The notes beneath the pieces are model-generated. The model was not told the DNA's origin. It saw only the letters and a list, made by a program, of their open reading frames with translations, and did not search any database. Positions 24,001 through 32,658 of a stretch of DNA of 33,496 nucleotides are shown here, one piece after another. This stretch comes from Pantoea brenneri (GTDB taxonomy: Bacteria; Pseudomonadota; Gammaproteobacteria; Enterobacterales; Enterobacteriaceae). Within the stretch, counting starts at the first letter, position 1. Every line of letters starts with the position of its first letter. A program made the position numbers and the translations under genes. The stretch lies in NCBI GenBank assembly GCA_002095305.1, contig MIEI01000054.1, forward strand, positions 1-33,496, given 5' to 3'.

Positions 24001-24504
24001 TTAACCGCGGAAGAAGATATCGCCCGATTTCCCCATGACGATTTTGCCGGTGTCATTGGTAATCAGGATGTAATTGGCGTTGATATAGGCCCAGTGGGTA
24101 TTCTCCTGCGGCGCAGGCAGATTACGTTTTTGCCACTCGGTAATGGTGTAGGTTTTATCAGTGTACTTCTCTGGCACCGTGTCGCCGACTTTATACTGTT
24201 TGTAGTCGATGATGATGGTGTTGAGATCGTAGTTCGGCTGTCCGCCAGTCGACGGCGCTGGCGTGGTCGGCGTAATGCCATCATTCGATTGTGAGCTGGA
24301 TGGCGCCTCAGTCTGTGCGGCACCGGCATCCGGCTGAGCGTTAACCGCGCCAGGCTGCGACTGGGCATCAGGATTAGCAGGCTGAATCTGTGGCGGCGGC
24401 GGAACGGTATCCGTTGCTTCACCGGCGGCCTGCACAGCAGGGATCAGGCTCAGCGAGCCAACCAGTAATCCCATTGAGAAAAGTACACGTTGAGTCCTGC
24501 GCAT
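24001..24504 (-). CDS. RcnB-family periplasmic protein
   Basis: This 167-residue protein has a signal peptide (RRTQRVLFSMGLLVGSLSLIPAVQA, cleaved near residue 27) and a Pro/Gln/Ala-rich linker of about 60 residues. The RcnB domain follows, with IIDYKQYKVGDTVPEKY, WQKRNLPAPQENTHWAYINANYILI (in parts) and a terminal GKSGDIFFRG. These blocks parallel E. coli RcnB, a periplasmic protein modulating nickel/cobalt homeostasis, but there is no RcnA neighbour and the linker is long, so a metal role is uncertain. The preferred start is ATG 24504 with GTGGAA upstream, not the in-frame GTG at 24516. The stop is 12 bases from the terminator. Confidence 0.85.
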   Translation of the reverse strand: MRRTQRVLFSMGLLVGSLSLIPAVQAAGEATDTVPPPPQIQPANPDAQSQPGAVNAQPDAGAAQTEAPSSSQSNDGITPTTPAPSTGGQPNYDLNTIIIDYKQYKVGDTVPEKYTDKTYTITEWQKRNLPAPQENTHWAYINANYILITNDTGKIVMGKSGDIFFRG

Positions 24505-24635
24505 AATGATTTCCACGTTAAATTGATTTTAGTGACGGTAGACAGGCTAAAGACAATCTTTATAGCGATACAGTTCCCCTCGCGTCAAAGCTAAGTGTAA
24601 GGAAAGACGACGCTATTCGTTTCACCACGCACCGG

Positions 24636-25889
24636 TTACTGTCCAACCACTCTATCCTTAGTTGCCAGATCGACCAACAACGCAATGCCTAAATAGTTGC
24701 TCCAGTTAAAGGCGTTTTGCAGCACCACAATCGCGTTGCCACGGGCTTTATCGTAGCCGATAAAGCTGGCATAGCCGCCAATGTAACCGACCTGGTAGGT
24801 TATTTGCTCTCCCGCGACCCGATCGGTGACCCAGGCGATATTCTGTGCCTGGCTTCCCTGTTGATACCACGCCCGATTCACCGCGGCAAAGGCCTGATCC
24901 AGCGACCGATCGCCGGTGGCGCTCAGATGCGCACGCAGATAAGCGATCAAATCGCGTGCATTGCTGTAAAGACTGGCTGCCGCCACCATGTTGCCGTGGA
25001 AATGCCAGTCCGGCGTCAGCGCGCCACGGGCGATAAATTTGGGCTGATCGCCGGCGTGACCGAGTGCGCGCAGCGGATACCCGGCCAGCGTTTCGGGCCG
25101 GAAGCTGCTGTGCGTCATCTGCAACGGCGTAAAAATCAGCGTTGAGGCCAGCGACTGGATATCCTGATGAAAGCGTTCACGCAGAATATAACCGAGCAGC
25201 GCATAGCCGAGATTGGAGTAATGCGGCACGCGCACCGCTGGCGCAGAGAAATCGGCGAGATAATCGAGCAGCGCATCGCTGTCGAGATTGCTATAGAAGT
25301 TTTCGCCATTGCCCAGATAGCGGATGAACTGATGCAGCATCGGCAAGTCCATATCCTGACGCGGCAGACCAGCGGTGTGGGTGACCAGTTGCAGCAGCGT
25401 AATGCGTTTTGCGTCCTCGCTCAGCCGCACCCCAGGCAGCAGATCGGCCAGCGTGTCGTGCCAGTGCAGCTGGCCCTGATTCACCAGCTGGATAATCACC
25501 TCTGCCGTCACCCCTTTACTCAGCGAACCGAGCGCAAACAGCGTGTCGGGCGTAATCGGATAACGGTGCTGCCGATCGGTCACCCCATAAGCGTAAAATT
25601 GTGCCGGACCACCACGATGAACGATCGCAATGCTGATGCCGGGAACCTGCTTTTGCTGCATGTAGTGACGCACAATGTCGTCAACATTTTCATGGAAGGT
25701 GGCGTGAGTCAGGTAAACGCGGTCGCCGACCGGGGCCGACGTCTGCGACAGAGTGCCACAACCCGCGAGGATCAGGATGATGGCAGGCCACAGCAGGGCT
25801 ATTATTCTGAATCGGCCTGAGGCAAGGCGGTGGAGATCCCGCCAGGTGCGAAGCGTGCTCGCCCGACCGGAGAAAAAGTCTGTTCTCAT
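24636..25889 (-). CDS. beta-lactamase-family serine hydrolase, lipoprotein
   Basis: This 417-residue protein is in the class C beta-lactamase/penicillin-binding-protein fold. The catalytic SxxK is SLSK at 122-125 and the YxN is YSN at 224-226; the third motif is not a typical KTG/HTG but appears as GYIGGY in the C-terminal part. The lipobox ILAGC (Cys44) follows a hydrophobic segment, indicating a lipoprotein, although a 30-residue polar leader before it is long; a start further downstream was not found. Family members act as D-aminopeptidases, esterases or cell-wall peptidases, and activity on beta-lactams cannot be inferred. No clear ribosome site precedes ATG 25889. Confidence 0.82.
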   Translation of the reverse strand: MRTDFFSGRASTLRTWRDLHRLASGRFRIIALLWPAIILILAGCGTLSQTSAPVGDRVYLTHATFHENVDDIVRHYMQQKQVPGISIAIVHRGGPAQFYAYGVTDRQHRYPITPDTLFALGSLSKGVTAEVIIQLVNQGQLHWHDTLADLLPGVRLSEDAKRITLLQLVTHTAGLPRQDMDLPMLHQFIRYLGNGENFYSNLDSDALLDYLADFSAPAVRVPHYSNLGYALLGYILRERFHQDIQSLASTLIFTPLQMTHSSFRPETLAGYPLRALGHAGDQPKFIARGALTPDWHFHGNMVAAASLYSNARDLIAYLRAHLSATGDRSLDQAFAAVNRAWYQQGSQAQNIAWVTDRVAGEQITYQVGYIGGYASFIGYDKARGNAIVVLQNAFNWSNYLGIALLVDLATKDRVVGQ

Positions 25890-26160
25890 TTTTTATTATA
25901 ATAATCAGTTAATTAAGTTTGATCGTGATGTAACAGACCCGCTGTCGCGCAAAAATGTATCACAAAGCGACAGTCGGCTATAGCGCGCTAAACCGACTAA
26001 AAGTGGTGTAACCGGCGGATTGAGGGTCGCCGTGCCGGCAACTGAAACCACCTGCCCGGCCTGAGGTAAGCTGTGTTGCAGCGCGCAAGGGTGTACACTG
26101 CTGCGGCTTTATGGCTTGAACGCCGTGCTCACATTTTTGAAATGCCCGGGAGGCAACCGC

Positions 26161-26829
26161 ATGAAAGAAGGCCCACTGTCCGAGAAAGAGCTGCAATGGC
26201 TGGAAGATATGCTGGAAAAATATGGCAGCGAAGCGTCGATTCTGGATGTCTCCGAGCTGGACGGTCTGCTGACCGCCGTGCTGTCCGGACCGACCACCGT
26301 CGAACCCAGCAAATGGCTGGTGGCGCTGTGGGGCGGCGAGAAGCAGATCCCAAAATGGAGCAACGAACGTGAAATGACGCGTTTTATGGAGCTCTGTTTT
26401 CAGCACATGAATGATGTGGCTGACCGGCTGTCTGAATTCCCTGAGCAGTTCGAACCGCTGTTTGGCATCCGTGAGATGGAAGGTCTGGAATTTACCGTGG
26501 TTGAAGAGTGGTGCTTCGGCTACATGCGCGGCGTATCGCTGACCGACTGGTCTGCCCTGCCGCAGGATCTGCAACCGGCGCTGGACGCCATCGCCTTACA
26601 CGGCGTGGAAGAGAATCTCGAAAAACTGGATGCGATGACGCCGGACGAGATGGAAGCCAGCATTGAGGCGATCCGCCCTGCTGCGCTGGCGCTGCACGAT
26701 CACTGGATCTCCCAGCCTGAAGCGGTGCCGGTGCCGCAGAAGCCGATCTCGGTAGAAAAGCTGCCAGGTCGTAACGATCCCTGCCCGTGCGGCAGCGGTA
26801 AAAAATATAAGCAGTGCTGTCTGCATTAA
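26161..26829 (+). CDS. yecA: YecA family protein with C-terminal SEC-C zinc motif
   Basis: This 222-residue protein matches E. coli YecA (recalled as 221 residues) across its length: [42 protein letters not shown], and the C-terminal zinc-binding [19 protein letters not shown] (in parts). The first part is the UPF0149 domain; the last is CxC-x8-CC as in SecA. YecA can associate with SecA and ribosomes in E. coli; I believe this from the literature but have not tested it here. The start ATG 26161 follows GGGAGG; the upstream frame to 26116 is unsupported. It stands alone, upstream of the uhp operon. Confidence 0.93.
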   Translation: MKEGPLSEKELQWLEDMLEKYGSEASILDVSELDGLLTAVLSGPTTVEPSKWLVALWGGEKQIPKWSNEREMTRFMELCFQHMNDVADRLSEFPEQFEPLFGIREMEGLEFTVVEEWCFGYMRGVSLTDWSALPQDLQPALDAIALHGVEENLEKLDAMTPDEMEASIEAIRPAALALHDHWISQPEAVPVPQKPISVEKLPGRNDPCPCGSGKKYKQCCLH

Positions 26830-26972
26830 TTCGTCACCTGGCCGGAGCGGGATCGCCGCCCGGCCTGCCACGCCAGACGATCCTGCCGCTGCGCTGACGA
26901 TCGCTCCGATCCCACCGGGATCAACATCCCGCCACCGTCCTCGTGCCAGACTGCTCACGACTTGAACAGCCA

Positions 26973-26997
26973 CGCGCTTATCGCTAAGGTAAGCGCG
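26973..26997 (+). terminator. stem-loop between yecA and uhpA
   Basis: CGCGCTTA and TAAGCGCG form a perfect 8-bp stem with a 9-base loop, followed by AATTT, and end 23 bp before the uhpA ATG. It could be a weak terminator for yecA or a structure in the uhpA leader. A smaller GATCCC-ACC-GGGATC hairpin lies at 26908-26922. Confidence 0.4.
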
Positions 26998-27020
26998 AAT
27001 TTACCCGCCAGGAACGCATC

Positions 27021-27614
27021 ATGATTACCATCGCGCTTATTGACGATCACCTGATCGTCCGCTCCGGGTTTGCCCAACTGCTGGGACTGGAACCCGATTT
27101 TCAGGTTGTGGCCGAGTTTGGATCGGGCCGTGAGGCGCTGGCGGGTTTACCGGGACGCGGCGTGCAGGTCTGTATCTGCGACATCTCGATGCCCGATCTC
27201 TCCGGTCTGGAACTGCTGAGCCAGCTTCCCGCCGGCTTAGCCACCATTATGCTGTCGGTACACGACAGTCCGGCGCTGGTGGAGCAGGCGCTTAACGCCG
27301 GCGCGCGCGGTTATCTCTCCAAACGCTGTCGCCCCGATGAGCTGATCGCTGCCGTGCGCACGGTCTCGGCCGGTGACTGTTACCTGACGCCGGAGATCGC
27401 CCTTAAGCTGGCCGCCGGACGTCAGGACCCGCTGACCCGACGCGAACGCCAGGTGGCCGAGAAGCTGTCGCAGGGGATGCCGGTGAAAACCATTGCGGCC
27501 GAGCTGGGCCTGTCGCCAAAAACCGTTCACGTCCACCGCGCCAACCTGATGGAAAAACTCGGCGTCAGCAACGACGTCGAGCTGGCGCGCCGCATGTTTG
27601 ACGGCTGGCAATGA
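27021..27614 (+). CDS. uhpA: response regulator UhpA
   Basis: UhpA is the activator of hexose-phosphate uptake. The 197-residue protein (E. coli 196 recalled) has a receiver domain with the phosphorylated Asp54 (CICDISMP), acidic pocket Asp8/Asp9 (LIDDH) and a later Lys in LSKRC. A LuxR-type DNA-binding domain follows ([16 protein letters not shown] then [25 protein letters not shown], in parts). It is nearly the same sequence as E. coli UhpA. UhpB phosphorylates it when external glucose 6-phosphate is sensed through UhpC. The start ATG follows AGGAA. It overlaps uhpB by four bases (ATGA). Confidence 0.96.
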   Translation: MITIALIDDHLIVRSGFAQLLGLEPDFQVVAEFGSGREALAGLPGRGVQVCICDISMPDLSGLELLSQLPAGLATIMLSVHDSPALVEQALNAGARGYLSKRCRPDELIAAVRTVSAGDCYLTPEIALKLAAGRQDPLTRRERQVAEKLSQGMPVKTIAAELGLSPKTVHVHRANLMEKLGVSNDVELARRMFDGWQ

Positions 27615-29110
27615 CGCCGCTTCTGTCGCGGCTGATATCAGTGGCCGCCAGCGTCTGCATCTTTTCGGCGGCGTGGTTCTGCCTGTGGAGCATCAGCCTG
27701 CATCTGGTGCAACGGCCCGAGCTGGCGGTGCTGCTGTTTCCGTTTGGCCTGCGGCTGGGCCTGATGCTGCAATGTCCGCGCGGCTACTGGCCGGTGCTGC
27801 TGGCCAGCGAGTGGATGCTATTGATCTGGCTGTCGCACCAGGTCGCGCTGGCGCATCTGCCACTGCTGATGGTCGGCGGCGTGCTGACGCTGCTGCCGGT
27901 GGCGCTGATCTCCCGTTATCGCCACCAGCGCGACTGGCGCACGCTGCTGCGTCAGGGTGCCGCGCTGATCGCCGCCGCACTGCTGCAATCGCTGCCGTGG
28001 GCCGGTCAGCAGGAGATGCTGAACGCCCTGCTGCTGACGCTCACCGGCGGGCTGACGCTGGCCCCTACCTGCCTGGTCATCTGGCACTATCTCACCCGTA
28101 CCCGCTGGCAGCCGCTGGGACCGGCGCTGATCTCCCAGCCGGTTAACTGGCGCGCCCGACATCTTATCTGGTATCTGCTGCTGTTTATCATCAGCCTGGG
28201 ATTGCAGCTTGGCCTGCCGGCAGAGCTGGCGCGCTTTACGCCATTTTGTCTGGCGCTGCCGATTATTGCGCTGGCGTGGCACTACGGCTGGCAGGGTGCG
28301 CTGATCGCCACCCTGATGAACGCCATTGCCCTGATTGCCAGCCAGACCTGGCACGATCATCCGGTTGATCTGCTGCTATCGCTGCTGGCGCAAAGCCTGA
28401 CCGGACTGCTGCTCGGTGCCGGTATCCAGCGGCTGCGTGAGCTTAATCAGTCGCTGCAGCATGAGCTGGCGCGCAACCGGCGGCTGGCTGAACGTCTGGT
28501 CGAGACCGAAGAGAGCGTGCGCCAGGAGGTAGCGCGTGAGCTGCACGATGACATTGGCCAGACCATCACCGCGATTCGTACCCAGGCGGGCATCGTCCAG
28601 CGGCTGGCGCCCGATAATGGCCGGGTGATCCAGAGCGGCGCGCACATCGAGCAGCTGTCGCTGGGAGTGTACGATTCGGTGCGGCGACTGCTGGGACGGT
28701 TACGGCCGCGTCAGTTAGACGATCTCTCGCTGGAGCAGGCGGTCCGCTCGCTGATGCGTGAGATGGAACTCGACGATCGCGGTATCGTCAGCCATCTCGA
28801 CTGGCACATTGATGAGAACCTGCTCAGCGAAGGCCAGCGCGTCACGCTGTTTCGCGTCTGCCAGGAAGGCCTGAACAATATCGTGAAGCACGCCAGCGCC
28901 AGTGCGGTGATGCTCAAAGGCTGGCAGCAGGATGAACGAGTGATGCTGGTGATTGAAGATGATGGCTGCGGCCTGCCGTCCGGTTCCGGCCAGCAGGGTT
29001 TTGGTCTGGCCGGAATGCGCGAACGGGTGGCCGCGCTGGGCGGCACGCTGGCGATATCCTGTACCCACGGCACCCGCGTCAGCGTTCATTTGCCGCTGCG
29101 TACGGTGTGA
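27611..29110 (+). CDS. uhpB: sensor histidine kinase UhpB
   Basis: UhpB is the membrane kinase of the system. The 499 residues comprise about eight N-terminal hydrophobic helices (1-265) and a cytoplasmic HisKA_3-type kinase. The phospho-acceptor is His312 in [14 protein letters not shown], and the ATP-binding region includes [25 protein letters not shown] and [11 protein letters not shown]. Length and the histidine position (E. coli His313, recalled) match E. coli UhpB within one residue. UhpC controls its activity. The start overlaps the uhpA stop as ATGA, indicating translational coupling. Confidence 0.95.
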   Translation: MTPLLSRLISVAASVCIFSAAWFCLWSISLHLVQRPELAVLLFPFGLRLGLMLQCPRGYWPVLLASEWMLLIWLSHQVALAHLPLLMVGGVLTLLPVALISRYRHQRDWRTLLRQGAALIAAALLQSLPWAGQQEMLNALLLTLTGGLTLAPTCLVIWHYLTRTRWQPLGPALISQPVNWRARHLIWYLLLFIISLGLQLGLPAELARFTPFCLALPIIALAWHYGWQGALIATLMNAIALIASQTWHDHPVDLLLSLLAQSLTGLLLGAGIQRLRELNQSLQHELARNRRLAERLVETEESVRQEVARELHDDIGQTITAIRTQAGIVQRLAPDNGRVIQSGAHIEQLSLGVYDSVRRLLGRLRPRQLDDLSLEQAVRSLMREMELDDRGIVSHLDWHIDENLLSEGQRVTLFRVCQEGLNNIVKHASASAVMLKGWQQDERVMLVIEDDGCGLPSGSGQQGFGLAGMRERVAALGGTLAISCTHGTRVSVHLPLRTV

Positions 29111-29119
29111 GGAGTGAAT

Positions 29120-30448
29120 GTGTTTAGCTTTCTGAAAACCCCGGCCAACGCTGCCCCGCTGCAGGATAAAGCGGAGATCGATCGCCGCTATCGCTACTGG
29201 CGACGGCATATCATGGTGACCATCTGGCTGGGCTATGCGCTGTTCTATTTCACCCGCAAAAGCTTCAACGCCGCCGCCCCGGAGATCCTCGCCAGCGGCG
29301 TGATGACCCGTACCGATATCGGCCTGCTGGCGACGCTGTTTTACATCACCTACGGCCTGTCGAAATTTTTCTCCGGCATCGTCAGCGACCGCTCCAACGC
29401 CCGCTACTTTATGGGGCTGGGACTGATTGCCACCGGGGTAGTGAACATCCTGTTCGGCTTCTCCACCTCGCTGTGGGCCTTTGCGTTGCTGTGGGCGGTT
29501 AACGCCTTCTTCCAGGGTTGGGGCGCGCCGGTCTGCGCCCGCCTGCTGACCGCCTGGTATTCGCGTAACGAACGTGGCGGCTGGTGGGCGCTGTGGAACA
29601 CCGCGCACAACGTCGGTGGCGCACTGATTCCGATGATGATCGGGGCGGTGGCGCTGCATTACGGCTGGCGCAGCGGGATGATGGTGGCCGGCGGATTAGC
29701 GATTCTGGCCGGTCTGTTTCTCTGCTGGCGACTGCGCGATCGGCCTCAGACCGTTGGCCTGCCCGAGGTCGGCGACTGGCGGCAGGATGAGATGGAGATG
29801 GCGCAGCAGCAGGAAGGCGCGGGCCTGAGCCGCAAAGCGATCCTCACCCGCTACGTGCTGCTGAACCCCTACATCTGGCTGCTGGCGCTGTGTTATGTGC
29901 TGGTTTACGTGGTACGCGCGGCGATCAACGACTGGGGCAATCTCTACATCTCGGAGACGCTGGGCGTCGATCTGGTAACCGCCAATTCAGCGGTGACGAT
30001 GTTTGAGCTGGGCGGATTTATCGGCGCGCTGGTGGCCGGCTGGGGATCGGATAAGCTGTTTAACGGCAACCGCGGCCCGATGAACCTGATTTTCGCCGCC
30101 GGGATTCTGCTGTCGGTGGGATCGCTGTGGCTGATGCCGTTCACCAGTTACGTGATGCAGACGGCGTGCTTTTTCACTACCGGCTTCTTTATCTCGGGTC
30201 CGCAGATGCTGATTGGCATGGCGGCGGCCGAGTGTTCTCACAAGGAGGCGGCGGGTGCGGCGACCGGCTTTGTCGGGCTGTTCGCCTATCTTGGCGCGTC
30301 GCTCTCCGGCTGGCCGCTGGCGTGGGTGATCGACAGCTGGCACTGGAGCGGCTTCTTTGCGGTGATTGCGATTGCGGCCGGTATCTCCGCACTGCTGCTG
30401 CTGCCATTCCTCAATGCGCAGGCGCCGCGTCCGGTCGACGAAGCGTGA
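29120..30448 (+). CDS. uhpC: hexose-phosphate sensor/regulatory protein UhpC
   Basis: UhpC is a transporter-like receptor for external glucose 6-phosphate that signals to UhpB. The 442 residues are a 12-helix OPA-type MFS protein, with WLGYALFYFTRKSFN in helix 1, the loop GIVSDRSNARYFMG and later WGSDKLFNGNRGPMNLIFAAG, nearly as in E. coli. I choose GTG 29120, preceded by AGGAG five bases before it, which aligns (V/M)FSFLKTP with E. coli MLPFLKAP. A GTG at 29114 would overlap that ribosome site. The stop TGA at 30446-30448 lies within a candidate CRP site for uhpT. Confidence 0.94.
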   Translation: MFSFLKTPANAAPLQDKAEIDRRYRYWRRHIMVTIWLGYALFYFTRKSFNAAAPEILASGVMTRTDIGLLATLFYITYGLSKFFSGIVSDRSNARYFMGLGLIATGVVNILFGFSTSLWAFALLWAVNAFFQGWGAPVCARLLTAWYSRNERGGWWALWNTAHNVGGALIPMMIGAVALHYGWRSGMMVAGGLAILAGLFLCWRLRDRPQTVGLPEVGDWRQDEMEMAQQQEGAGLSRKAILTRYVLLNPYIWLLALCYVLVYVVRAAINDWGNLYISETLGVDLVTANSAVTMFELGGFIGALVAGWGSDKLFNGNRGPMNLIFAAGILLSVGSLWLMPFTSYVMQTACFFTTGFFISGPQMLIGMAAAECSHKEAAGAATGFVGLFAYLGASLSGWPLAWVIDSWHWSGFFAVIAIAAGISALLLLPFLNAQAPRPVDEA

Positions 30449-30459
30449 TGCGCCTCTCC
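30444..30459 (+). promoter_or_regulatory. candidate CRP site for uhpT (weak right half)
   Basis: CGTGA-TGCGCC-TCTCC has the CRP half-site spacing (TGTGA-N6-TCACA), with four of five matches in the left half and three of five in the right. Its centre is 30451.5, which is 103.5 bp upstream of the transcription start inferred from the -10 hexamer. E. coli uhpT has its CRP site at -103.5 as I recall it. The site overlaps the uhpC stop codon. Confidence 0.4.
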
Positions 30460-30475
30460 TTTTTGCCGCATGTGG

Positions 30476-30506
30476 GGCAAAACTAAGAAATTTTCCTGGT
30501 TTCGCC
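30476..30506 (+). promoter_or_regulatory. UhpA-binding palindrome upstream of uhpT
   Basis: A 31-bp imperfect inverted repeat with outer arms GGCAAAAC and GTTTCGCC and inner GAAA/TTTC is centred at 30491. That is 64 bp upstream of the inferred start of transcription. E. coli UhpA binds at about -80 to -50 of uhpT, so position and sequence style agree. Confidence 0.65.
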
Positions 30507-30529
30507 TGGCGGCTGTCTCAGGCCAGGCG
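30503..30529 (+). promoter_or_regulatory. inverted repeat adjoining the UhpA site
   Basis: CGCCTGGC and GCCAGGCG form a perfect 8-bp inverted repeat around an 11-base spacer. It spans about -52 to -26, overlapping the expected low-affinity UhpA region and the place of the missing -35 element. If uhpC transcripts read through, it could also be an RNA hairpin. Confidence 0.4.
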
Positions 30530-30542
30530 GGCGGCTGATTTT

Positions 30543-30548
30543 TACAAT
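30543..30548 (+). promoter_or_regulatory. -10 hexamer of the uhpT promoter
   Basis: TACAAT matches TATAAT in five of six bases. There is no recognisable -35 hexamer 17 bp upstream, as expected of an activator-dependent promoter. The inferred transcription start is about 30555, 46 bp before the uhpT ATG. Confidence 0.55.
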
Positions 30549-30600
30549 GCCAGCCATTCGCTGCCCGTTGCAGCTTTTCCAACCAGGAGAACCCCCATCC

Positions 30601-31992
30601 ATGCTGGCCTTTCTTAATCAGGTGCGCAAACCGACCCTGGACCTGCCGCTCGACGAGCGGCGCAAGCTGTGGTTCAGACCCTTTATGCAGTCCTATCTGG
30701 TGGTGTTTATCGGCTACCTGACCATGTATCTGATCCGCAAGAACTTCAACATTGCGCAGAACGATATGATCACCACCTACGGGCTAAGCATGACGCAGCT
30801 GGGGATGATTGGTCTCGGCTTCTCGATCACCTACGGCGTCGGTAAAACGCTGGTCTCCTATTACGCCGACGGCAAAAACACCAAGCAGTTCCTGCCGTTT
30901 ATGCTGATCCTGTCGGCCATCTGTATGCTCGGCTTCAGCGCCAGCATGGGCACCGGATCGGTCAGTCTGTTCCTGATGATTGCGTTTTATGCCTTGAGCG
31001 GTTTCTTCCAGAGTACCGGCGGCTCCTGTAGCTACTCGACCATCACTAAATGGACCCCGCGCCGCAAGCGTGGCACCTATCTGGGGATGTGGAATATTTC
31101 GCATAACCTCGGCGGTGCCGGTGCGGCAGGCGTGGCGCTGTTTGGTGCCAATTATCTGTTCGACGGCCACGTGATTGGGATGTTTATCTTCCCGTCGATT
31201 ATTGCGCTGATTGTTGGCTTTATCGGTCTGCGTTTCGGCAGTGATTCGCCGGAGTCGTATGGGCTGGGCAAAGCCGAAGAGCTGTTTGGTGAAGAGCTGA
31301 GCGAAGAAGATAAAGAAGCCGAAGATGAGTCGATGACCAAATGGCAGATCTTCGTTGAGTACGTGCTGAAAAACAAAGTGATCTGGCTGCTGTGCTTCGC
31401 CAATATCTTCCTGTATGTGGTGCGCATCGGCATCGATCAGTGGTCAACCGTTTACGCGTTTCAGGAGCTGAAACTCTCTAAAGAGGTGGCGATTCAGGGC
31501 TTTACCCTGTTTGAAGTCGGCGCGCTGGTCGGCACGCTGCTGTGGGGCTGGTTATCCGATCTGGCCAACGGTCGTCGCGGGCTGGTGGCCTGTGTGGCGC
31601 TGGCGCTGATTATCGCCACGCTGGGGATCTATCAGCATGCCAGCAACCAGTATATTTATCTGGCTTCGCTGTTCGCGCTCGGTTTTCTGGTATTTGGTCC
31701 GCAGCTGTTAATCGGCGTCGCCGCGGTCGGCTTTGTGCCGAAAAAAGCCATCGGCGCAGCGGATGGCATCAAAGGTACCTTCGCCTATCTGATTGGCGAC
31801 AGCTTCGCCAAACTCGGCCTGGGCATGATCGCCGACGGCACGCCGATATTCGGCCTGACCGGCTGGGCCGGCACCTTTGCCGCGCTGGATGCCGCCGCTA
31901 TCGCCTGTATCACTCTGATGGCGATGGTGGCAGTGATGGAAGAGCGCAAAATCCGCCGCGAGAAACGGCTGCAGCGGCTGAAGATGGCGTGA
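30601..31992 (+). CDS. uhpT: hexose-6-phosphate:phosphate antiporter UhpT
   Basis: UhpT imports glucose 6-phosphate and similar sugar phosphates in exchange for phosphate, and is also an entry route for fosfomycin. From ATG 30601 the protein has 463 residues, the E. coli length, and begins [19 protein letters not shown]. Most of the sequence is the same as recalled E. coli UhpT, including [19 protein letters not shown] (in parts), [10 protein letters not shown] and the cytoplasmic acidic loop [16 protein letters not shown]. The ribosome site AGGAGA lies 10 bases upstream, a slightly long spacing. The open frame extends to 30547 but the extra part overlaps the promoter. It is activated by UhpA and ends at a strong terminator. 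Confidence 0.97.
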   Translation: MLAFLNQVRKPTLDLPLDERRKLWFRPFMQSYLVVFIGYLTMYLIRKNFNIAQNDMITTYGLSMTQLGMIGLGFSITYGVGKTLVSYYADGKNTKQFLPFMLILSAICMLGFSASMGTGSVSLFLMIAFYALSGFFQSTGGSCSYSTITKWTPRRKRGTYLGMWNISHNLGGAGAAGVALFGANYLFDGHVIGMFIFPSIIALIVGFIGLRFGSDSPESYGLGKAEELFGEELSEEDKEAEDESMTKWQIFVEYVLKNKVIWLLCFANIFLYVVRIGIDQWSTVYAFQELKLSKEVAIQGFTLFEVGALVGTLLWGWLSDLANGRRGLVACVALALIIATLGIYQHASNQYIYLASLFALGFLVFGPQLLIGVAAVGFVPKKAIGAADGIKGTFAYLIGDSFAKLGLGMIADGTPIFGLTGWAGTFAALDAAAIACITLMAMVAVMEERKIRREKRLQRLKMA

Positions 31993-32030
31993 TGTTAGGT
32001 AGCTGATAGGTGCCGCTGACGGTAAATCGC

Positions 32031-32082
32031 AACGGCCAGCGTGGCGGAGAGCAGTGCGCTCTGCTGCGCTGGCCGTTTTTTT
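32031..32082 (+). terminator. intrinsic terminator after uhpT
   Basis: AACGGCCAGCG and CGCTGGCCGTT form an 11-bp perfect outer stem enclosing a second hairpin (AGAGC...GCTCT), followed by an unbroken T-run to 32082. It lies 38 bp after the uhpT stop. Confidence 0.92.
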
Positions 32083-32272
32083 AAGGTTATGTGGACGGAT
32101 TGGTGGTTATCAGCATTTTTACTGCCGGTAGCATTCTGCATCCTCTGTCGACATATAATTATTTATCGTGGTGATGCCAGATAACGTGCCCCTGATTATT
32201 TGGCTTTTAAACTGCTTCCCGGCTCAGGAATGACAAGCGCTGGAGCATTTTAAAGCCGGGAGCTTAGTCGCG
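32083..32272. other. AT-rich intergenic boundary region
   Basis: No coding sequence was seen. CCCGGCT (about 32218) and AGCCGGG (about 32255) can pair around a long loop, forming a possible weak terminator for the minus-strand pair. Base composition drops to AT-rich here compared with the uhp genes, marking a likely boundary of acquired DNA. Confidence 0.5.
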
Positions 32273-32653
32273 TCAGAAGACCTTAAGCAGCCCTGCATCG
32301 TCAAGCCTGACAGAAAACTCTGATGTCAGTAAATAAGATCCCTGCCTTTTCGAAGTTATATCGTAGGCGAAGGAATACCGATGACCCGGAATGACACGGA
32401 TGCCAAAAAGCGGCAGGCATTTATTTTCAAGAACATAGACCGGGTTATCATCAAAGGTTTTATGCAGGAGGTAATTTGTTTCGTTATTAACCTGAACTGC
32501 AGTAATTTTCTCGTCCGGGTGCAACGTTGATACGATACAAACCTGATCGCCATGAGTAACAACCGTTGTCGACTCACGCGACACCATACGGTCACCCGGG
32601 CCAGGACAGCCAGTTATAAAAAACGTTGTCATCAGCAAGAGATATTTTTTCAT
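32273..32653 (-). CDS. small lipoprotein, probable T6SS immunity protein (DUF7480-like)
   Basis: This 126-residue protein has a lipoprotein signal MKKYLLLMTTFFITGC with lipid-bearing Cys16, followed by PGPGDR. The rest looks like a compact beta-rich domain with two more cysteines (VCIV and NKCLP) that may form a disulfide in the periplasm. The CPGPGDR start recalls small lipoproteins annotated as putative type VI secretion immunity proteins (DUF7480); this is from memory. The ribosome site AAGG lies within the last codons of the preceding metallopeptidase-like gene, 5 bp upstream, so the two are translated together. It probably protects the cell from that protein or a related toxin. Confidence 0.68.
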   Translation of the reverse strand: MKKYLLLMTTFFITGCPGPGDRMVSRESTTVVTHGDQVCIVSTLHPDEKITAVQVNNETNYLLHKTFDDNPVYVLENKCLPLFGIRVIPGHRYSFAYDITSKRQGSYLLTSEFSVRLDDAGLLKVF

Positions 32654-32658
32654 AGTGC

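Noticed and set aside
28715..29659. A 314-residue minus-strand frame opposite uhpB/uhpC
   Set aside because: It spans two well-supported uhp genes, has a His/Gln/Arg-rich composition typical of shadows, and no family resemblance.
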